Assembly: GCA_036365145.1 (NCBI GenBank)
Contig: JAEOAD010000013.1
Coordinates: 43,155,001 to 43,219,000 of the forward strand
Length of the DNA stretch: 64,000 bases
Direction of reading: 5' to 3'
Origin: Orientallactaga sibirica
Taxonomy: Eukaryota > Chordata > Mammalia > Rodentia > Dipodidae
Shown: in pieces, positions 33,671 to 44,859 of the stretch
Numbering within the stretch: position 1 is the stretch's first letter
Layout: the number at the start of each line of letters is the position of its first letter
The notes under the pieces: generated by a model
The model's input: only the letters and a program-made list of their open reading frames with translations
Database searches by the model: none
What the model was told of the DNA's origin: nothing
Made by a program: the position numbers and the translations under genes

Positions 33671-34085
33671 GGGGCTGGAGAGATGGATCAGCTGCTAAAG
33701 GTGCTTGCTTGCCTGATGGCCCCATGATGGATTCAATTCCCCAGTACCCATGTAAAGCCAGATGCACAAAGTGGCTCATGCATCTGGACTTCATTTGCAG
33801 CAGCAAGGGGCCCTGGTGTGCCCATACTCTGGCTCTCTCTCCTTCTCTGCTTGAGAATAAATAATAAATTTTTTTTAAATGGCTGGAGAGATGGCTTAGC
33901 AGTTAAGGCACTTGCTACAAAGCCTAAGGACCCAGGTTCGACTTCCCAGGACCCACATAAGCCAAATTCACAAGGTGACACATGCATCAGGAGTTTGTTT
34001 GCAGTGGCTAGAGGCCCTCATGTGCCCACTCTCGCTCACTCTCTATCTGCCTCTCTCTCAAATAAATAAATATTTTTTAAAAAGA
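33671..34085 (+). mobile_element. Two B2L SINEs, sense
   Basis: 33671-33878 and 33879-34085, abutting. Confidence 0.9.
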
Positions 34086-34129
34086 TTTTCAATTACACAA
34101 GCACACATACACACAAAAATAAAATATAC

Positions 34130-34225
34130 TGGTGGGTGGAGGGAGGGAAGTACCATGGGACATTGTCTACAATTAAGGAAGTTGTCAATAAAAAATAAAA
34201 ATAAATAAAAAAAAAAAAAAAAATA
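34130..34225 (+). mobile_element. L1 3' end
   Basis: GGAGGGAGGGAAGTACCATG ... GGAAGTTGTCAATAAAAA. It is a different subfamily from 27487. Confidence 0.75.
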
Positions 34226-34232
34226 TATATAT

Positions 34233-34826
34233 ACTGGGATGGAGAGATGGCTTAGTGGTTAAGACGTTTGTCTGCAAAGCCAAAGGACCCAGGTTCAATT
34301 CCCTGGGACCCACATAAACCAGATGCACAAGGTGGCACATGCATCTGGAGTTTGTAGTGGCTGGAGGCCCTGTCATGCCCATTTTCTCTCTCTTTGTGCC
34401 TCCCCCTCTCTCAAAGAAAAATAAAATATACAACTTAAATTATTATTTATTTATTTGAGAGAGAGACAGAAAGAGGCATCTGGCTTTACATAGGCACTAG
34501 AGAATCAAACCCAAGTTGTTGGGCTTTCAGGTTTGGCAAACAAGCAAGCATCTTTAATGGCTGAGCCATCTCTCTAGCCCCTGCCTTCAATAATTTAAAA
34601 AATTGCAAGTTTTAAGGCTGGAGAGATGGCTTAGTGGTTAAGGCATTTGCCTGCAAAGCCAAAGGACTTTGGTTCCATTCTCCAGGACCCACGTAAGCCA
34701 GATGCACAAGGAGTGCATGCATCTGGAGTTCATTTGCAGTGGCTGGATGCTCTGGCATGCCCATTCTCTCTCTCTCTCTCTCTGCCTCTTTCTCTCAAAT
34801 AAATAAAATAAAATATATATTTTTAA
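34233..34826. mobile_element. Cluster: B2L (+), deleted B2L (-), B2L (+)
   Basis: 34233-34432 B2L; 34440-34580 antisense B2L lacking the middle (AGAAAGAGG joins CATCTGGC); 34615-34826 B2L with AAAAATTGCAAG target repeats. Confidence 0.88.
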
Positions 34827-34857
34827 AAATTGCAAGAGTTTAGATAAATCTAGAACA

Positions 34858-35135
34858 CACCTAGGTGTTGTGTCATGTGCATGTATTTGCAGCCCTGGGG
34901 GTAGCAATGGTGTTGCAGGAGAATTTGAGGCCAGCCTTGGATACACCACATACTACATGGTGATACCCAGTCTCAGAAAACAAACAGCTGGGTGTAGTGG
35001 CTCATACCTTCAATTCCAGTACTCAGGAGGCTGAGGTAGGAGTTCAAAGCCAAGTTGAGCTACAGAGTGAGTTCCAGGTCAGCCTGGGCAGGAGTGAGAC
35101 CCTACCTCAAAAACAAAAACAAAAAAATAAATAAT
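34858..35135 (+). mobile_element. Two B1 SINEs
   Basis: 34858-34984 very old; 34986-35135 B1 with an internal deletion. Confidence 0.75.
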
Positions 35136-35158
35136 GATGAATTAAAATGGAGACTAGG

Positions 35159-35590
35159 AGGGCTGGAGAGATGGCTCAGCAGTTAAGAAGCTTGTCTGCA
35201 AAGCCTAACAACCCAGGTTTGATTTCCCAGTACCCACATAAAGCCAGAAGAACAAAGTGGTGCATGCATATGGAGTTCATTTTGCAGCAGCAAGAGGCCC
35301 TGGGGGAATGCCCATACTTTAGCTCTTTCTACCGCTCTACTTGGAAGTAAATAACTTCTTTAAAAATGTTTTATTTGGGGCTGGAGAGATGGCTTAGCAG
35401 TTAAGGCGTTTGCCTGCAAAGCCAGAGGATCCCAGTTCGATTCTCCAGTTCTCATGTAAGCCAGATGCATAAGGTGGCACATGCATCTGGAGTTCATTTG
35501 CAATGGCTGGAGGCCCTGGCGTGCCCATTCTCCTTCCCTCTCTCTCTCTCTTTCCCTCTCTCTGTTTTTAATAAATAAATTTTTTTAAAG
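35159..35590 (+). mobile_element. Two B2L SINEs, sense
   Basis: 35159-35371 and 35377-35590. Confidence 0.9.
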
Positions 35591-36107
35591 TTTTATTTAT
35601 TTATTTAAGAGAGAGAAAGAGATAAAGAGCAAGATGGAGAGAGAGGGCTGGAGAGATGGCTTAGGGGTTAAGGCGCCTGCCTCCTAAGCCTAAGAACACT
35701 GGTTCCAATCTCCAGCGGTTCCAATCTCCAGGTCCCACGTTTCGCCAGATGCAAAGTGAGGCAAGGGCGCAATGCCGCACTTGACCACAAGGGGGCGCAC
35801 ACATCTGGATTTTGTTCGCAGCAGCTGACACACTGCTGCCGCGCCCATCCCTGTCTTCCTCTCTCTCTCTCTCTCTCTCTGTCTCTGTGTGTCTCTCTCC
35901 AAAAAAAAATTTTAAAAAATGAAGTTTAAAAAAAAAAAAAGATGGAGAGAGAGAGAATGGGTGTAACCAGGGCCTCTAGCCATTGCAAACGAACTCTAGA
36001 TGCATGTGCTACCTTTTGCATCTGGTTTTATGTGGGTACTGGAGAATTGAACCTGGGTCCTTAGGCTTTGCAGACAAGCTCCTTAACCACTGAGCAAGCT
36101 CTCCAGC
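35591..36107. mobile_element. B2L (-) split by a B2L-C (+) with TSD
   Basis: B2L halves lie at 35591-35645 and 35941-36107. A young B2L-C at 35646-35940 has TSD GATGGAGAGAGAG at 35633-35645 and 35941-35953. Confidence 0.92.
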
Positions 36108-36216
36108 CAAACATCAATAAAAGAGAACAGCTGGTAGCCCTTGGAGCTTACAGAAAAATGAGGAAAGTATTCTGTTTTTTATTATAATTACAATTTTACT
36201 TTTTTGTTTTTTTAAA

Positions 36217-36656
36217 TATATTTTATTTATTTATTTATTTATTTGAGAGAGAGAAAGAGGCAGAGAGAGAGAGAGAATGGGCATACTAGGAACTCCAGCC
36301 ACTGCAAACAAACTCCAGATGCATGCGCCCCCCTGTGCATCTGGTTTACGTGGGTCCCGGGGAATCAAGCCTCGAACCGAGGTCCTTAGGTTTCAGAGGC
36401 AAGTGCTTAACCACTAAACCATCTCTCTGGGCTCTACTTTTTAAAAAATATTTTATTATTTATTTATTTATTTGAGAGAGAGAAATACAGAAATAGGCAG
36501 GTAGAGAGAGAAAGAATGGGCACGCCAGGGCCTCCAGCCACTGCAAACAAACTCCAGATGCGTGAGCCCCCTTGTGGGTCCTGGGGAATCGAACTTCGAA
36601 CCGGGGTCCTTAGGCTTCACAGGCAAGTGTTTAACCACTAAGCCATCTCTCCATCC
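36217..36656 (-). mobile_element. Two B2L SINEs, antisense
   Basis: 36217-36428. 36446-36658 has TSD GGGCTCTACTTTTTAAA at about 36429 and 36659. Confidence 0.92.
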
Positions 36657-36724
36657 CTGGGCTCTACTTTTTAAAGTAGATGATTATGGTATTTTGACAA
36701 ATATTTTAACATGCAAAAGACCTT

Positions 36725-37028
36725 TGTTTTTTTTTTTTTTTTTTTTTTTGGTTTTGCGAGGTGGGGTCTCACTCTGGTCCAGGCTGACCTGGAATTAACT
36801 ATGTAGTCTCAGGGAGGCCTCGAACTCTCGGTGATCCTCCTACCTCTGCCCCCCGAGTGCTGGGATTAAAGGCGTGTGCTGCCACACTCGGCTGGTGGTT
36901 CATGTTTTAATCCCAGTTCTCAGGAGGTTTAGGCAGGATTGACTTGAGTCTGAGGACAGCCTGAGCTACCTAGTGAGTTCTAGATCAGTCTGGGCTACCC
37001 TATGAAACCCTATTCAAAAATGAAAAAC
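36725..37028. mobile_element. B1 (-) then old B1 (+)
   Basis: 36725-36892 young antisense; 36893-37028 old sense. They meet head to head. Confidence 0.85.
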
Positions 37029-37446
37029 AGGGTTGGAGAGATGGTTTAGCAATTAAGACACTTGCCTGCAAAGCCAAAGGACCCAGGTTTGATTCCTCAG
37101 GACCCATGTAACCCAGATGCACAAGGTGGCACACACATCTGGCATTCGTTTACAGTGGCTGGATGCCCTGGCATGCCCATTCTCATTCCCTCTTTCCCTC
37201 CCCACCTGCCTCTTTCCCTCTCTCTCAAATTCCTATAATTCCAGTACACACCTTTAATCCCAGAACTAGGTAGGAGGATCACCATGAGTTTGAGGCCACC
37301 CTGAGACTACATAGTGAATTTTTATTTTCAATATTAAAATGCATTTCTACTTTTTTCAGCAAGGATGCAGCATGAGTTTCAAGTCAGCCTGGGCTAGAGC
37401 AAGGGAGACCTTATCTTGAAAAAAAAAAAAAAAAAAAAAAAAAAAA
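37029..37446 (+). mobile_element. B2L, then a B1 in two parts
   Basis: 37029-37235 B2L. B1 left part at 37240-37319 and right part at 37365-37446 are separated by about 45 bases of unrelated AT-rich sequence. Confidence 0.82.
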
Positions 37447-37498
37447 GAATTCACTACATTAACTAGCATAGAAACAGATTACCCAAAATTGTCCCTAC

Positions 37499-37640
37499 TT
37501 TGTTTTTGACACAGGGTCTTACTCTAGCCCAAGGTAACTTGGAACTCACTGTGTAGCCCAGGCTGGCCTCAAACTCATGGGACTCCTCTACCTTAGCCTC
37601 TTCAGTGCTGGAATTATAGACATGTACCACCAAACCTTAG
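37499..37640 (-). mobile_element. Old B1 SINE
   Basis: Diverged antisense B1. It is followed by a short tandem repeat of CTTAGTCTTGTACCTAC (37637-37670). Confidence 0.7.
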
Positions 37641-37969
37641 TCTTGTACCTACCTTAGTCTTGTACCTACTTTTCTTAAAAGCAAAATGTAATAATGTAGT
37701 ATCAATCTTATTGTATTCTGAATATGTCATAGCTTGTGAAACCAAGTACACTGTTTCTTTTTGTGTGTGTGAGAGAGAAACAGAAAGCTCTAAATGAAAC
37801 CTCAGCTAAAGTAACTGAATTGACAGCAAAAGTATACACTTGACCACAATTCCCACTTAATAGTTATGAGCTGTTTATTGATCTCAGTTCAATCTTCATA
37901 GTCTGTTTATAAAACTCAACATTGTTTTGGATATTCTTTTATAAATGTATAGTTTTTACCTTTTTTTCC

Positions 37970-38251
37970 CCTCCAGTGTAGGGGATTGAATCCTGGGTTT
38001 CATGCATGTTAGGGAAGCATCTTACCACTGAACCACATCCCCAACCTGATTTTCTGAAACAAACAAATAACAATAACTAAAATAAGCCGGTTGTGGTAGC
38101 ACACGCCTTTAATCCTAGCACTAGGGAGGCAGAGGTAGGAGGATTGCTATGAGTTTGAGGCCAGCCTGGGATTACAGAGTGAGTTCTAGGTCAGCCTTGG
38201 CTAAGGTGAGACCCTACCTTGAAAAAACAAAAACAAAAACAAAAAAAAATT
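37970..38251. mobile_element. ID-like (-) then B1 (+)
   Basis: 37970-38050 ID-like core (GGGATTGAATCCTGGG ... CTTACCACTGAACC); 38085-38251 B1. Confidence 0.75.
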
Positions 38252-39846
38252 ACTGAAAAAAGCCCCTCCCCCCCAAAAAAAGCATGTAGTTTATTCAGCT
38301 AGCACATATCTGTTGAGCACGAAGCAGATAGAAACATCTGCAGCCTAGGAGAGAAGCAGAGGAGCAGAAACAGCAAGCATAATAGATTTCTATAGTAGAA
38401 ACTATAGGTTAGGCTAAAAAGAAAAGACAGCCTAATGAGTGGGTTCAGAAGTATGGGAGAAGAGAAGGCATGCTATCAAGAAGACAGAACTCTGTACCAC
38501 AGGAGGGTCTCATGGTGTAGAAGTCTGGAGAAGAAAGCTCACCAAGTGGAAGGGAGTGATCAGGTCAGCTCTGGAGTGAAGCTGACCTGAGCGCACTCTG
38601 TAGGGGTTACCACCGCAGGTCCTGGTGCTGGTGCTGGCAAGTACAATTAGGCCATGTACTTTCATGTAGTGATGAAAGAAGGATGGCAAGGAAGATAGTT
38701 AATGCTAAACTTTCTTCATGATCTCATGGTGCAAGTGCTGATCTTGGGAAACTTACAGCATCTAAATAGCTATTCACAGAAAACTTGGATACTGTTGGTT
38801 TTGCTTGATGATCAACCTAGTCAACATGAGCAAAAATGGCTGCTGAGATTATACTGATAGGAGGGGGCAGCAGGGAAGCTTCTGTTGTAAGAACCCAAAC
38901 CCTGAGCAAGTCATTTGGTGGGAATGATTTAGAGTTAGAAAAGCTAATGAAAAGAATATGTGCTGTGTGGGCATTAGACTCAGTTGATTCCAGGTGGCAT
39001 TCCTAGAGGTTGTTATACACAGAAAAACAGCTTCAGAGGGAAAAAAAAATCAGCCCTTATTAACTCTTGAATACTGTCAGGTGGAGAATTGGCTTTCTTT
39101 ATTTTTAGTTTAATGTGCTATTTTAGATTCAGAATACACATGATTAACGGGAGGGAGGGGGTAATCAGAAAATCAACATGTGAGTGCTATCATCCTAGTA
39201 TAAACAGAAGGAAGAGATGGCCTCACCATCTTTCTGGCTCTAAGACTGCTCCAGACAAATCTCAAGGTAATTGAAGGAAACCCCCCACCTTCAAGAATGT
39301 TTATTACCTTAGCAGTGCTGGGCCCAGGCTGCTGAAACGCAGCTGTGGGTGCTGTGCAAGACGCCCACACTGTCACTGTCAGGAAGGATGTACTGTGAAA
39401 CCTCTAATTTATCTAATAATGTCCTTAGTGATTTGTGTAGGTTTGGCATTGTGATGAAAATGCTTCCTGGTTTAGTTTATAACAAGAATTCAGCTTACAG
39501 TCTTAAAATGCATACCGTCTTAATATGCATGATATTAGCAAGTCAATTTAGAAAAATATCTGACTAAAATACTGTCCTGACCATTTAACAGAATGTGTCC
39601 ACCTTTGGTATTTGAAAGTGAATACAGGTTAAATGGTTGTTTGAAAACTGTTTTTATATACTATAATAAGTGATGTAAGATAACATTCCGTGCTAAAAGA
39701 GGGTTAGCTTTTATAATTCTAATCTGAATCCTGATCCCTAATGGAAAATATCAGTTGATTGGTTTGGTGTCAGCCTATAGAGTGAAAATGAAGTAATAAT
39801 CTCCAGTAAATATTTATAACAGGTAGGAAATAGTACTATCTTCTTG
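38252..39846. other. Largest SINE-free island, 1.6 kb
   Basis: No SINE or L1 is recognised and no splice-flanked frame stands out. It contains a perfect 11-bp inverted repeat (38560-38590) and AT-rich motif-dense sequence at 39400-39560. Such gaps in a SINE-saturated intron may mark functional non-coding DNA (inference). Confidence 0.5.
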
Positions 39847-39926
39847 TTGGGTCCTGGGGAATTGAACCAGGGACCTTAGGCTTTGCAGGCAAATGCCTTA
39901 ACTGCTAAGCCATTTCCCCAGCCCCA
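39847..39926 (-). mobile_element. B2L 5' fragment
   Basis: Only the tRNA-like head of the element, antisense. Confidence 0.8.
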
Positions 39927-39957
39927 CTCTCTCTCATTAAAAAAAAAAAGGCCTAGG

Positions 39958-40262
39958 GGGCAGAGAGAATGGAAGAGCCAAAGGAAGGGTACAACTCCTT
40001 ACAATGCAACTGTCCAGACAAAAATTGGCCTTGATATCCATGACCTTTCAGTGCCTAGCAATACCTTTGCAAGACCCTCATAATAGAAGAAAAAGATGAT
40101 GACATCAAATTAAAAGAGAGACTAATGGAGAGAGGGAGGGGATATGATGGAGATTGGAGTTCTAAAGGGGAATGGGGGGAGGGGAGGGAAATATCATGCA
40201 TTTTTTGTATGTAAGTATAGAAGTTGTCAATAAAAAATTTAAATTAAAAAAATTAAAATTAA
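39958..40262 (+). mobile_element. L1 3'UTR to end, about 300 bp
   Basis: Longest sense copy of the L1 terminal region: CAGAGAGAATGGAAGAGCC, GGCCTTGATATCCATGACC, GATGATGACATCAAATT, GGGGATATGATGGAG and GAAGTTGTCAATAAAAA. Confidence 0.85.
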
Positions 40263-40273
40263 AATTAAAAAAA

Positions 40274-40320
40274 AAGGTCAGTCTGTTGGGCTTGCCTCAA
40301 AAATAAATAAATAAAATTTA
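40274..40320 (+). mobile_element. Orphan B2L-D tail
   Basis: GGTCAGTCTGTTGGGCTTGCCTC plus an A-rich end, directly after the L1 A tail, without the SINE body. Confidence 0.65.
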
Positions 40321-40395
40321 AAGCTTCACAACCAGTTAAAATTATTATTTCATATTGCATTTATGGTATAAGTATGGCTCAAAAACATGAGCTAT

Positions 40396-40787
40396 GGGGA
40401 TGGAAAGATGGATCAGCAGTTAAGGCACTTACCTGCGAAACCTAATGACCTGGATTTGATTCCTCAGTACCCACATATAATGCCCGATGCACAAAGTGGC
40501 ACATGTATCTGGAATTCGTTTGCAGCAGCTGGAGGCCCTGGAATGTTCATTCTCTCTGTCTCTCTTCTCACTTTCTTTGCTTGCAAATAAATGAATAATT
40601 TTTAAAAATATGAGCTATGCCTGGCATGGTGGTACACAACTTTAGTTCCAGCACTCAAGAGGCAGAGGTAGGAGGATCACTGTGAGTTGAAGGCCAGACT
40701 GGGACTACATAGTGAGTTCCAGATCAGCCTGGACTACAGTGAGATCTTACCTTGGAAAAACAAATAAAACAGCAACAACAACAAAAA
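40396..40787 (+). mobile_element. B2L then B1, sharing one target
   Basis: 40396-40608 B2L; 40619-40787 B1. ATGAGCTAT occurs at 40387-40395, 40610-40618 and 40788-40796, so both entered the same 9-bp site. Confidence 0.93.
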
Positions 40788-40917
40788 ATGAGCTATACAA
40801 AAAAATCATTGCCAAGATAGATTACATTTATTTAAATAAATATATACCCACCTCTTAAGAATTTACCTAATACATAAAGCAGAGTGTTCCTATATTACTT
40901 ACAGAAATAATATGCAG

Positions 40918-41996
40918 AGGGCTGGACAGATGGCTCAGTGGTTAAAGGAGTTTGCTTGTAAACCCTGATGACCTGGTTTTGATTCCCCAGTACTCATGTA
41001 AAGCCAAATGCACCAAGTAGTGTATGTGTCAGGAATTTGTTTGCAATGGCAGGAGGCTTTCACGTGCCCATACTCATTCCTTCCCCCTCTCCCCCTCTCA
41101 AATAATTTTTTTTATATTTTTATTTATTGTGAGGGGGGTAGAGGCAGAGATGGCCACACTAGGGCCTCTAAACTACAGATACATGTACCACTTTGTGCAT
41201 TCAGCTTTACATGGGTACTGGGGAATCAAACCTGAGTAATTAGGCTTTGCAGGCAAGTGACTTCTCTCTAGCCCCATTAAATAAATATTTTAAAATATTT
41301 TATATTCATTTTATTTATTTATTTACAAGCAGAGAGAGACAGAGAATGGGCACAGCAAGGCCTCCAGCCGCTGCAAACCAACTCCAGACACATGTGCCAC
41401 CTTGTGCATCTGGCTTTATGTGGGTACTAGGTTATTGAACCTGGGTCCTTTGGCTTTGCAGGCAAGTGCCTTAACAACTAAGCCATCTCTCCAGCCCTAA
41501 ATAAATATTTTTTGCAGAATTAAAAAATATATTTATTCATCTGAGAGAGAAATACAGAAATAGGCAAGTAGAGGGAGAAATTGAGAGAGAGAGGTAATGG
41601 GGCACGCCAGGGCCTCCAGCCACTGCAAACGAACTCCAGATGCATGCGCCCCCTTGTGCATCTGGCTTACGCGGGTCCTGGGAGTTGAACCTGTGGGTCC
41701 TTTGGCTTTGCAGGCAAGCACCTTACCCATTAATCCATCTTTCCAGCCCCAAATTGTTATTTTTTAATTTAAATTTTATTTATTTATTTACTTATTTGAA
41801 AGAGAGAAAGAGGCAGATATATACATACAGAGAGAGAGAGAATGGGCATACCAGAGCCTCTAGCCACTGCAAACAAACTCCAGATGTATGTGCCACTTTG
41901 TGCATCTGGCTTCTAGTGGGTCCTGGGGAATCAAACCTGGGTCCTTTGGCTTTGCAAGCTAATGCCTTAACCACTACTAAGCCATATCCCCAGCTC
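40918..41996. mobile_element. Cluster of five B2L SINEs
   Basis: 40918-41108 (+); 41109-41274 (-, shortened); 41300-41497 (-); 41522-41749 (-); 41770-41996 (-). Confidence 0.9.
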
Positions 41997-42008
41997 AGTA
42001 AATTATTT

Positions 42009-42128
42009 TTGAGATGGTATTTCAATATGCTGCCCATACAGGTATTAGACCTGCTAAAGTCAAGATATTCTCCTGCCTCAGCCTCCCAAGTACCTGGGAT
42101 TACAGGTGTGTGTGTGACTGCCCAGCTA
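42009..42128 (-). mobile_element. Old B1-like SINE
   Basis: Antisense, with CTGCCTCAGCCTCCCAAGTA, diverged. Confidence 0.7.
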
Positions 42129-42483
42129 GTTCATACTTTGAAATTGTGTTTGTCCCATCTTTGAAATTTTAAACCTTATTTGGAATAGAATTACAGAAGT
42201 ACAATTTTAGACCAGAAAGAGTTTGGAGTTACTCTAATTTCTTAGTTTGCCAGTTGAGGAAACTGAAACCCAGAGTGGTTAGGAATCGTTTCTAAGGCTC
42301 CAAGCTAGAATAAGAACCTACCTTGTCTAGCTCTTGTTTCTCGTATCATCTCCTGTCTAACAAGTTAGTTGAATAGCATCTAAGTGATTAGTTGGCAGAA
42401 ATTTTATGATTCTCTCAGTATGGACTATATATGTTCCAGCTCCAAAGTCACTATTAAACCACAATTATTTCTTTCTCCTCCAT
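42129..42483. other. Unique intronic sequence
   Basis: AACTGAAACCCAGAGTGGTT at 42260 resembles a MIR core, unproven. Nothing else is seen. Confidence 0.4.
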
Positions 42484-42897
42484 TTCCTCACTTTTAGTGC
42501 ATATATGCTAGGCAAGTGCTACTGAGCTACATTCCAAGCCCCATCTTTGTTCTTTGTTTTATATTTTTGTAGTGGCATGGAGAAAGCAGTGTTTAAAGTC
42601 AAAGTGATTTCTGGTTCTCTGGACTATTTACACATTTATCAGTAAAACCTGTTGTATCTGTTGGTGTTAAGAAGTGGACATGCTCAGTACTAGAATGTTG
42701 CTGCTCTTGCTAATCCATGCTTCCTTCCTAGGCTGAGGATTGAAGCTAGAGCCTTGCACACAATAAGTATACATTCTGTTGCTGAGCTACATCCTCAGCC
42801 TTTATTTCTGATAATTATTTGGGTAGTTCACATAATAATTTAACATCTGTCTCTTTTTTTTCCAAGCACCTTAACCACTAAGCCATCTCTCCAGACC
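42484..42897 (-). mobile_element. Two old ID-like SINEs and a B2L head
   Basis: 42484-42545 ID-like; 42722-42802 ID-like; 42853-42897 only the first ~40 bases of a B2L, antisense. Confidence 0.6.
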
Positions 42898-42910
42898 AAC
42901 TTTATCAATG

Positions 42911-43170
42911 TTTTTTGAGGCAAGCCCAAAATACTGGCCTTTTTTTTTTTTTTAATGTGTGTGTGAGAGAGAGAGGGAGAGAGAATTGGCATGCCAGGGC
43001 CTCTAACCACTGTAATTGAGCTCCAGACGCATGTGCCACCTGTGTACATGTGTGAACTTGCATGCTTGTGTTACCTTGTGGGTCTGGCTTACATGGGACC
43101 TGGAGAGTTGAACATGGGTCCTTAGGCTTCTCAGGCAAGCACCTTAACACTAAGCCATCTCTCCAGCCCC
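42911..43170 (-). mobile_element. B2L-D SINE
   Basis: Antisense with tail TTTTGAGGCAAGCCCAAAA, (GT)n, and extra block GTACATGTGTGAACTTGCAT. Confidence 0.9.
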
Positions 43171-43315
43171 ATTTCTTTCTTAAATACTGCCCCAGTTGCT
43201 GAAAGCAAAACGACTTGTATAAACATTGACAAGTACTGAAGGTTGATAGGATTCAGTTATCTTTTTGTAACTCAAAGTCCCAAACATGTTTTGGGGTATG
43301 GGTATTTTTTTCTGT

Positions 43316-43617
43316 TTCTTTCTATTTATTTATTTGCAAGAAGAGAGAGATAGAGAAAGAAGAGAGAGAGCGAATGGGCATGCCAGGACCTCCAGGCACT
43401 GCAAAGGAACTGCAGATGTATGAGCCACTGTGCATCTGGCTTTAGATGGATAATGAGGAAATTGAACTCAGGTTGTTAGGGTTTTCTGGCAAGAACCTTA
43501 GCTGCTGAGCCATCTCTCCAAGCTTTTGTTCCCCCGGTTTTTGAAGTGGTAGGGATCCAATCCAGGGTCTTACGTGTGCTAAGAATATGCTCTACCACTG
43601 AGTGACACTCCCAGCCT
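43316..43617 (-). mobile_element. B2L then ID-like
   Basis: 43316-43523 B2L; 43530-43617 ID-like core GGATCCAATCCAGGGTCTTA. Confidence 0.8.
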
Positions 43618-43995
43618 CTTTCTGAAGTAGAACTGAAGAAGCAAGATTGACTTTGCCAGATGAACATTTGGATAAAGATGGTGCTTGCTGCCTGTATGAG
43701 CAGCAGGCAAGAATGACCAGAGCACTTTGGAATCCTTGTTTTGTTTTGGATCTGAAGAATATCTACTATTAGCTCAAGCAAATGCTATGTTTTCTTTACT
43801 GACCTCAGTTTATGATGTTTTCAAGGAGCTGATTTTCTGCCTTACAATTGAGAAAAAAATACAAAGTTCAAATAATCACGTGTTCAATAATAAAGCAGCT
43901 TTAATGAAAGAGAATGTCTTACTTTATGTGACTAAACTTAAAAGGTAAAACCTAACAAACCCCTAACTAATAATTTTTCAACATTGCTCAAAGGT
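43618..43995. other. Unique intronic sequence
   Basis: Contains a 73-codon frame (43727-43948) with no recognised domain, no clear acceptor and no donor. I do not call it a gene. Confidence 0.45.
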
Positions 43996-43997
43996 GT

Positions 43998-44183
43998 TTG
44001 TTTGTTTGTTTGTTTGTTTGTTTGTTTGTTTGTTTTTGTTTTTCAAGGTAGGGTCTCACTCTAGCCCAGGCTGACTGACCTGGAATTCACTATGTAGTCT
44101 CAGGATGGCCTCAACTCACAGCAGTCCTCCTACCTCTGCCTCCCAAGTGCTGGGATTAAAGATGTGTGCCACCATGTCCGACA
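43998..44183 (-). mobile_element. B1 SINE with (GTTT)n tail
   Basis: Antisense B1 with a GCTGACTGACC duplication. Confidence 0.9.
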
Positions 44184-44269
44184 AAAGATGTTTATGTATA
44201 AAATATATATGACTTAGAAACAAAACAGACAAGGACTTTATCTGTGAATATATAAAATCTATACTTTGG

Positions 44270-44498
44270 GGATGGAGAGATGGCTTGGTTGTTAAGGCGC
44301 CTGCCAAGCCTAAGAACGCTGGTTCCAGTCTCCAGGTCCCACTTTTAGCCAGATGCAAAAAGTGACACAAGGGCACAATGCTGTACTTGGCCACAAGGGG
44401 CACATGCATCTGGATTTCATTCACAGCAGCTGCCGCTGGCGCGCCCATTCTATCTCTCTCTCTCTATCGCTGTCTGTCTCTCTCTCAAAAAAAAAAAA
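44270..44498 (+). mobile_element. B2L-C SINE with 15-bp TSD
   Basis: AAATCTATACTTTGG is repeated at 44255 and 44499. Confidence 0.9.
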
Positions 44499-44552
44499 AT
44501 CTATACTTTGGAGCCCAAAATAAAGAACAAATTACTGTGTAGAAAACATATT

Positions 44553-44656
44553 TCCAGCCAGGCATGGTAGTCTCAGGGTAGCCTCAAGTTTACAGTGATC
44601 CTCCTACCTTGGCCTCCTGAGTGCTGGGATTAAAGGCATGCACCACCATGCCTGGC
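44553..44656. mobile_element. Fold-back B1 fragment
   Basis: Starts as B1 sense (GCCAGGCATGGT, 44557-44568) and switches at once to B1 antisense ending ACCATGCCTGGC (44645-44656). Confidence 0.85.
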
Positions 44657-44826
44657 CCATAATTTGACTTTTAAAGATCTAGTCCACCACTGGCCAGCAC
44701 TGGCAAAAGTTGAAAATTTTCTAATCATACTGAAAGCCGCCAGCAGTGTTCCCAACACAATAACATTTGTAAGCCTGGTTCTCTAAATTTGGCAAGGACT
44801 GGTTATTTGTTTGAATATTTGTTGTG

Positions 44827-44827
<1 letters not shown>

Positions 44828-44859
<32 letters not shown>

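Noticed and set aside
41640..42164. 174-codon + strand frame
   Set aside because: It is made of antisense B2L SINEs and an old B1; SINE consensus sequences carry recurrent open frames.
43727..43948. 73-codon + strand open frame in unique sequence
   Set aside because: No domain, no convincing acceptor or donor, and AT-rich composition in which such a frame can arise by chance.
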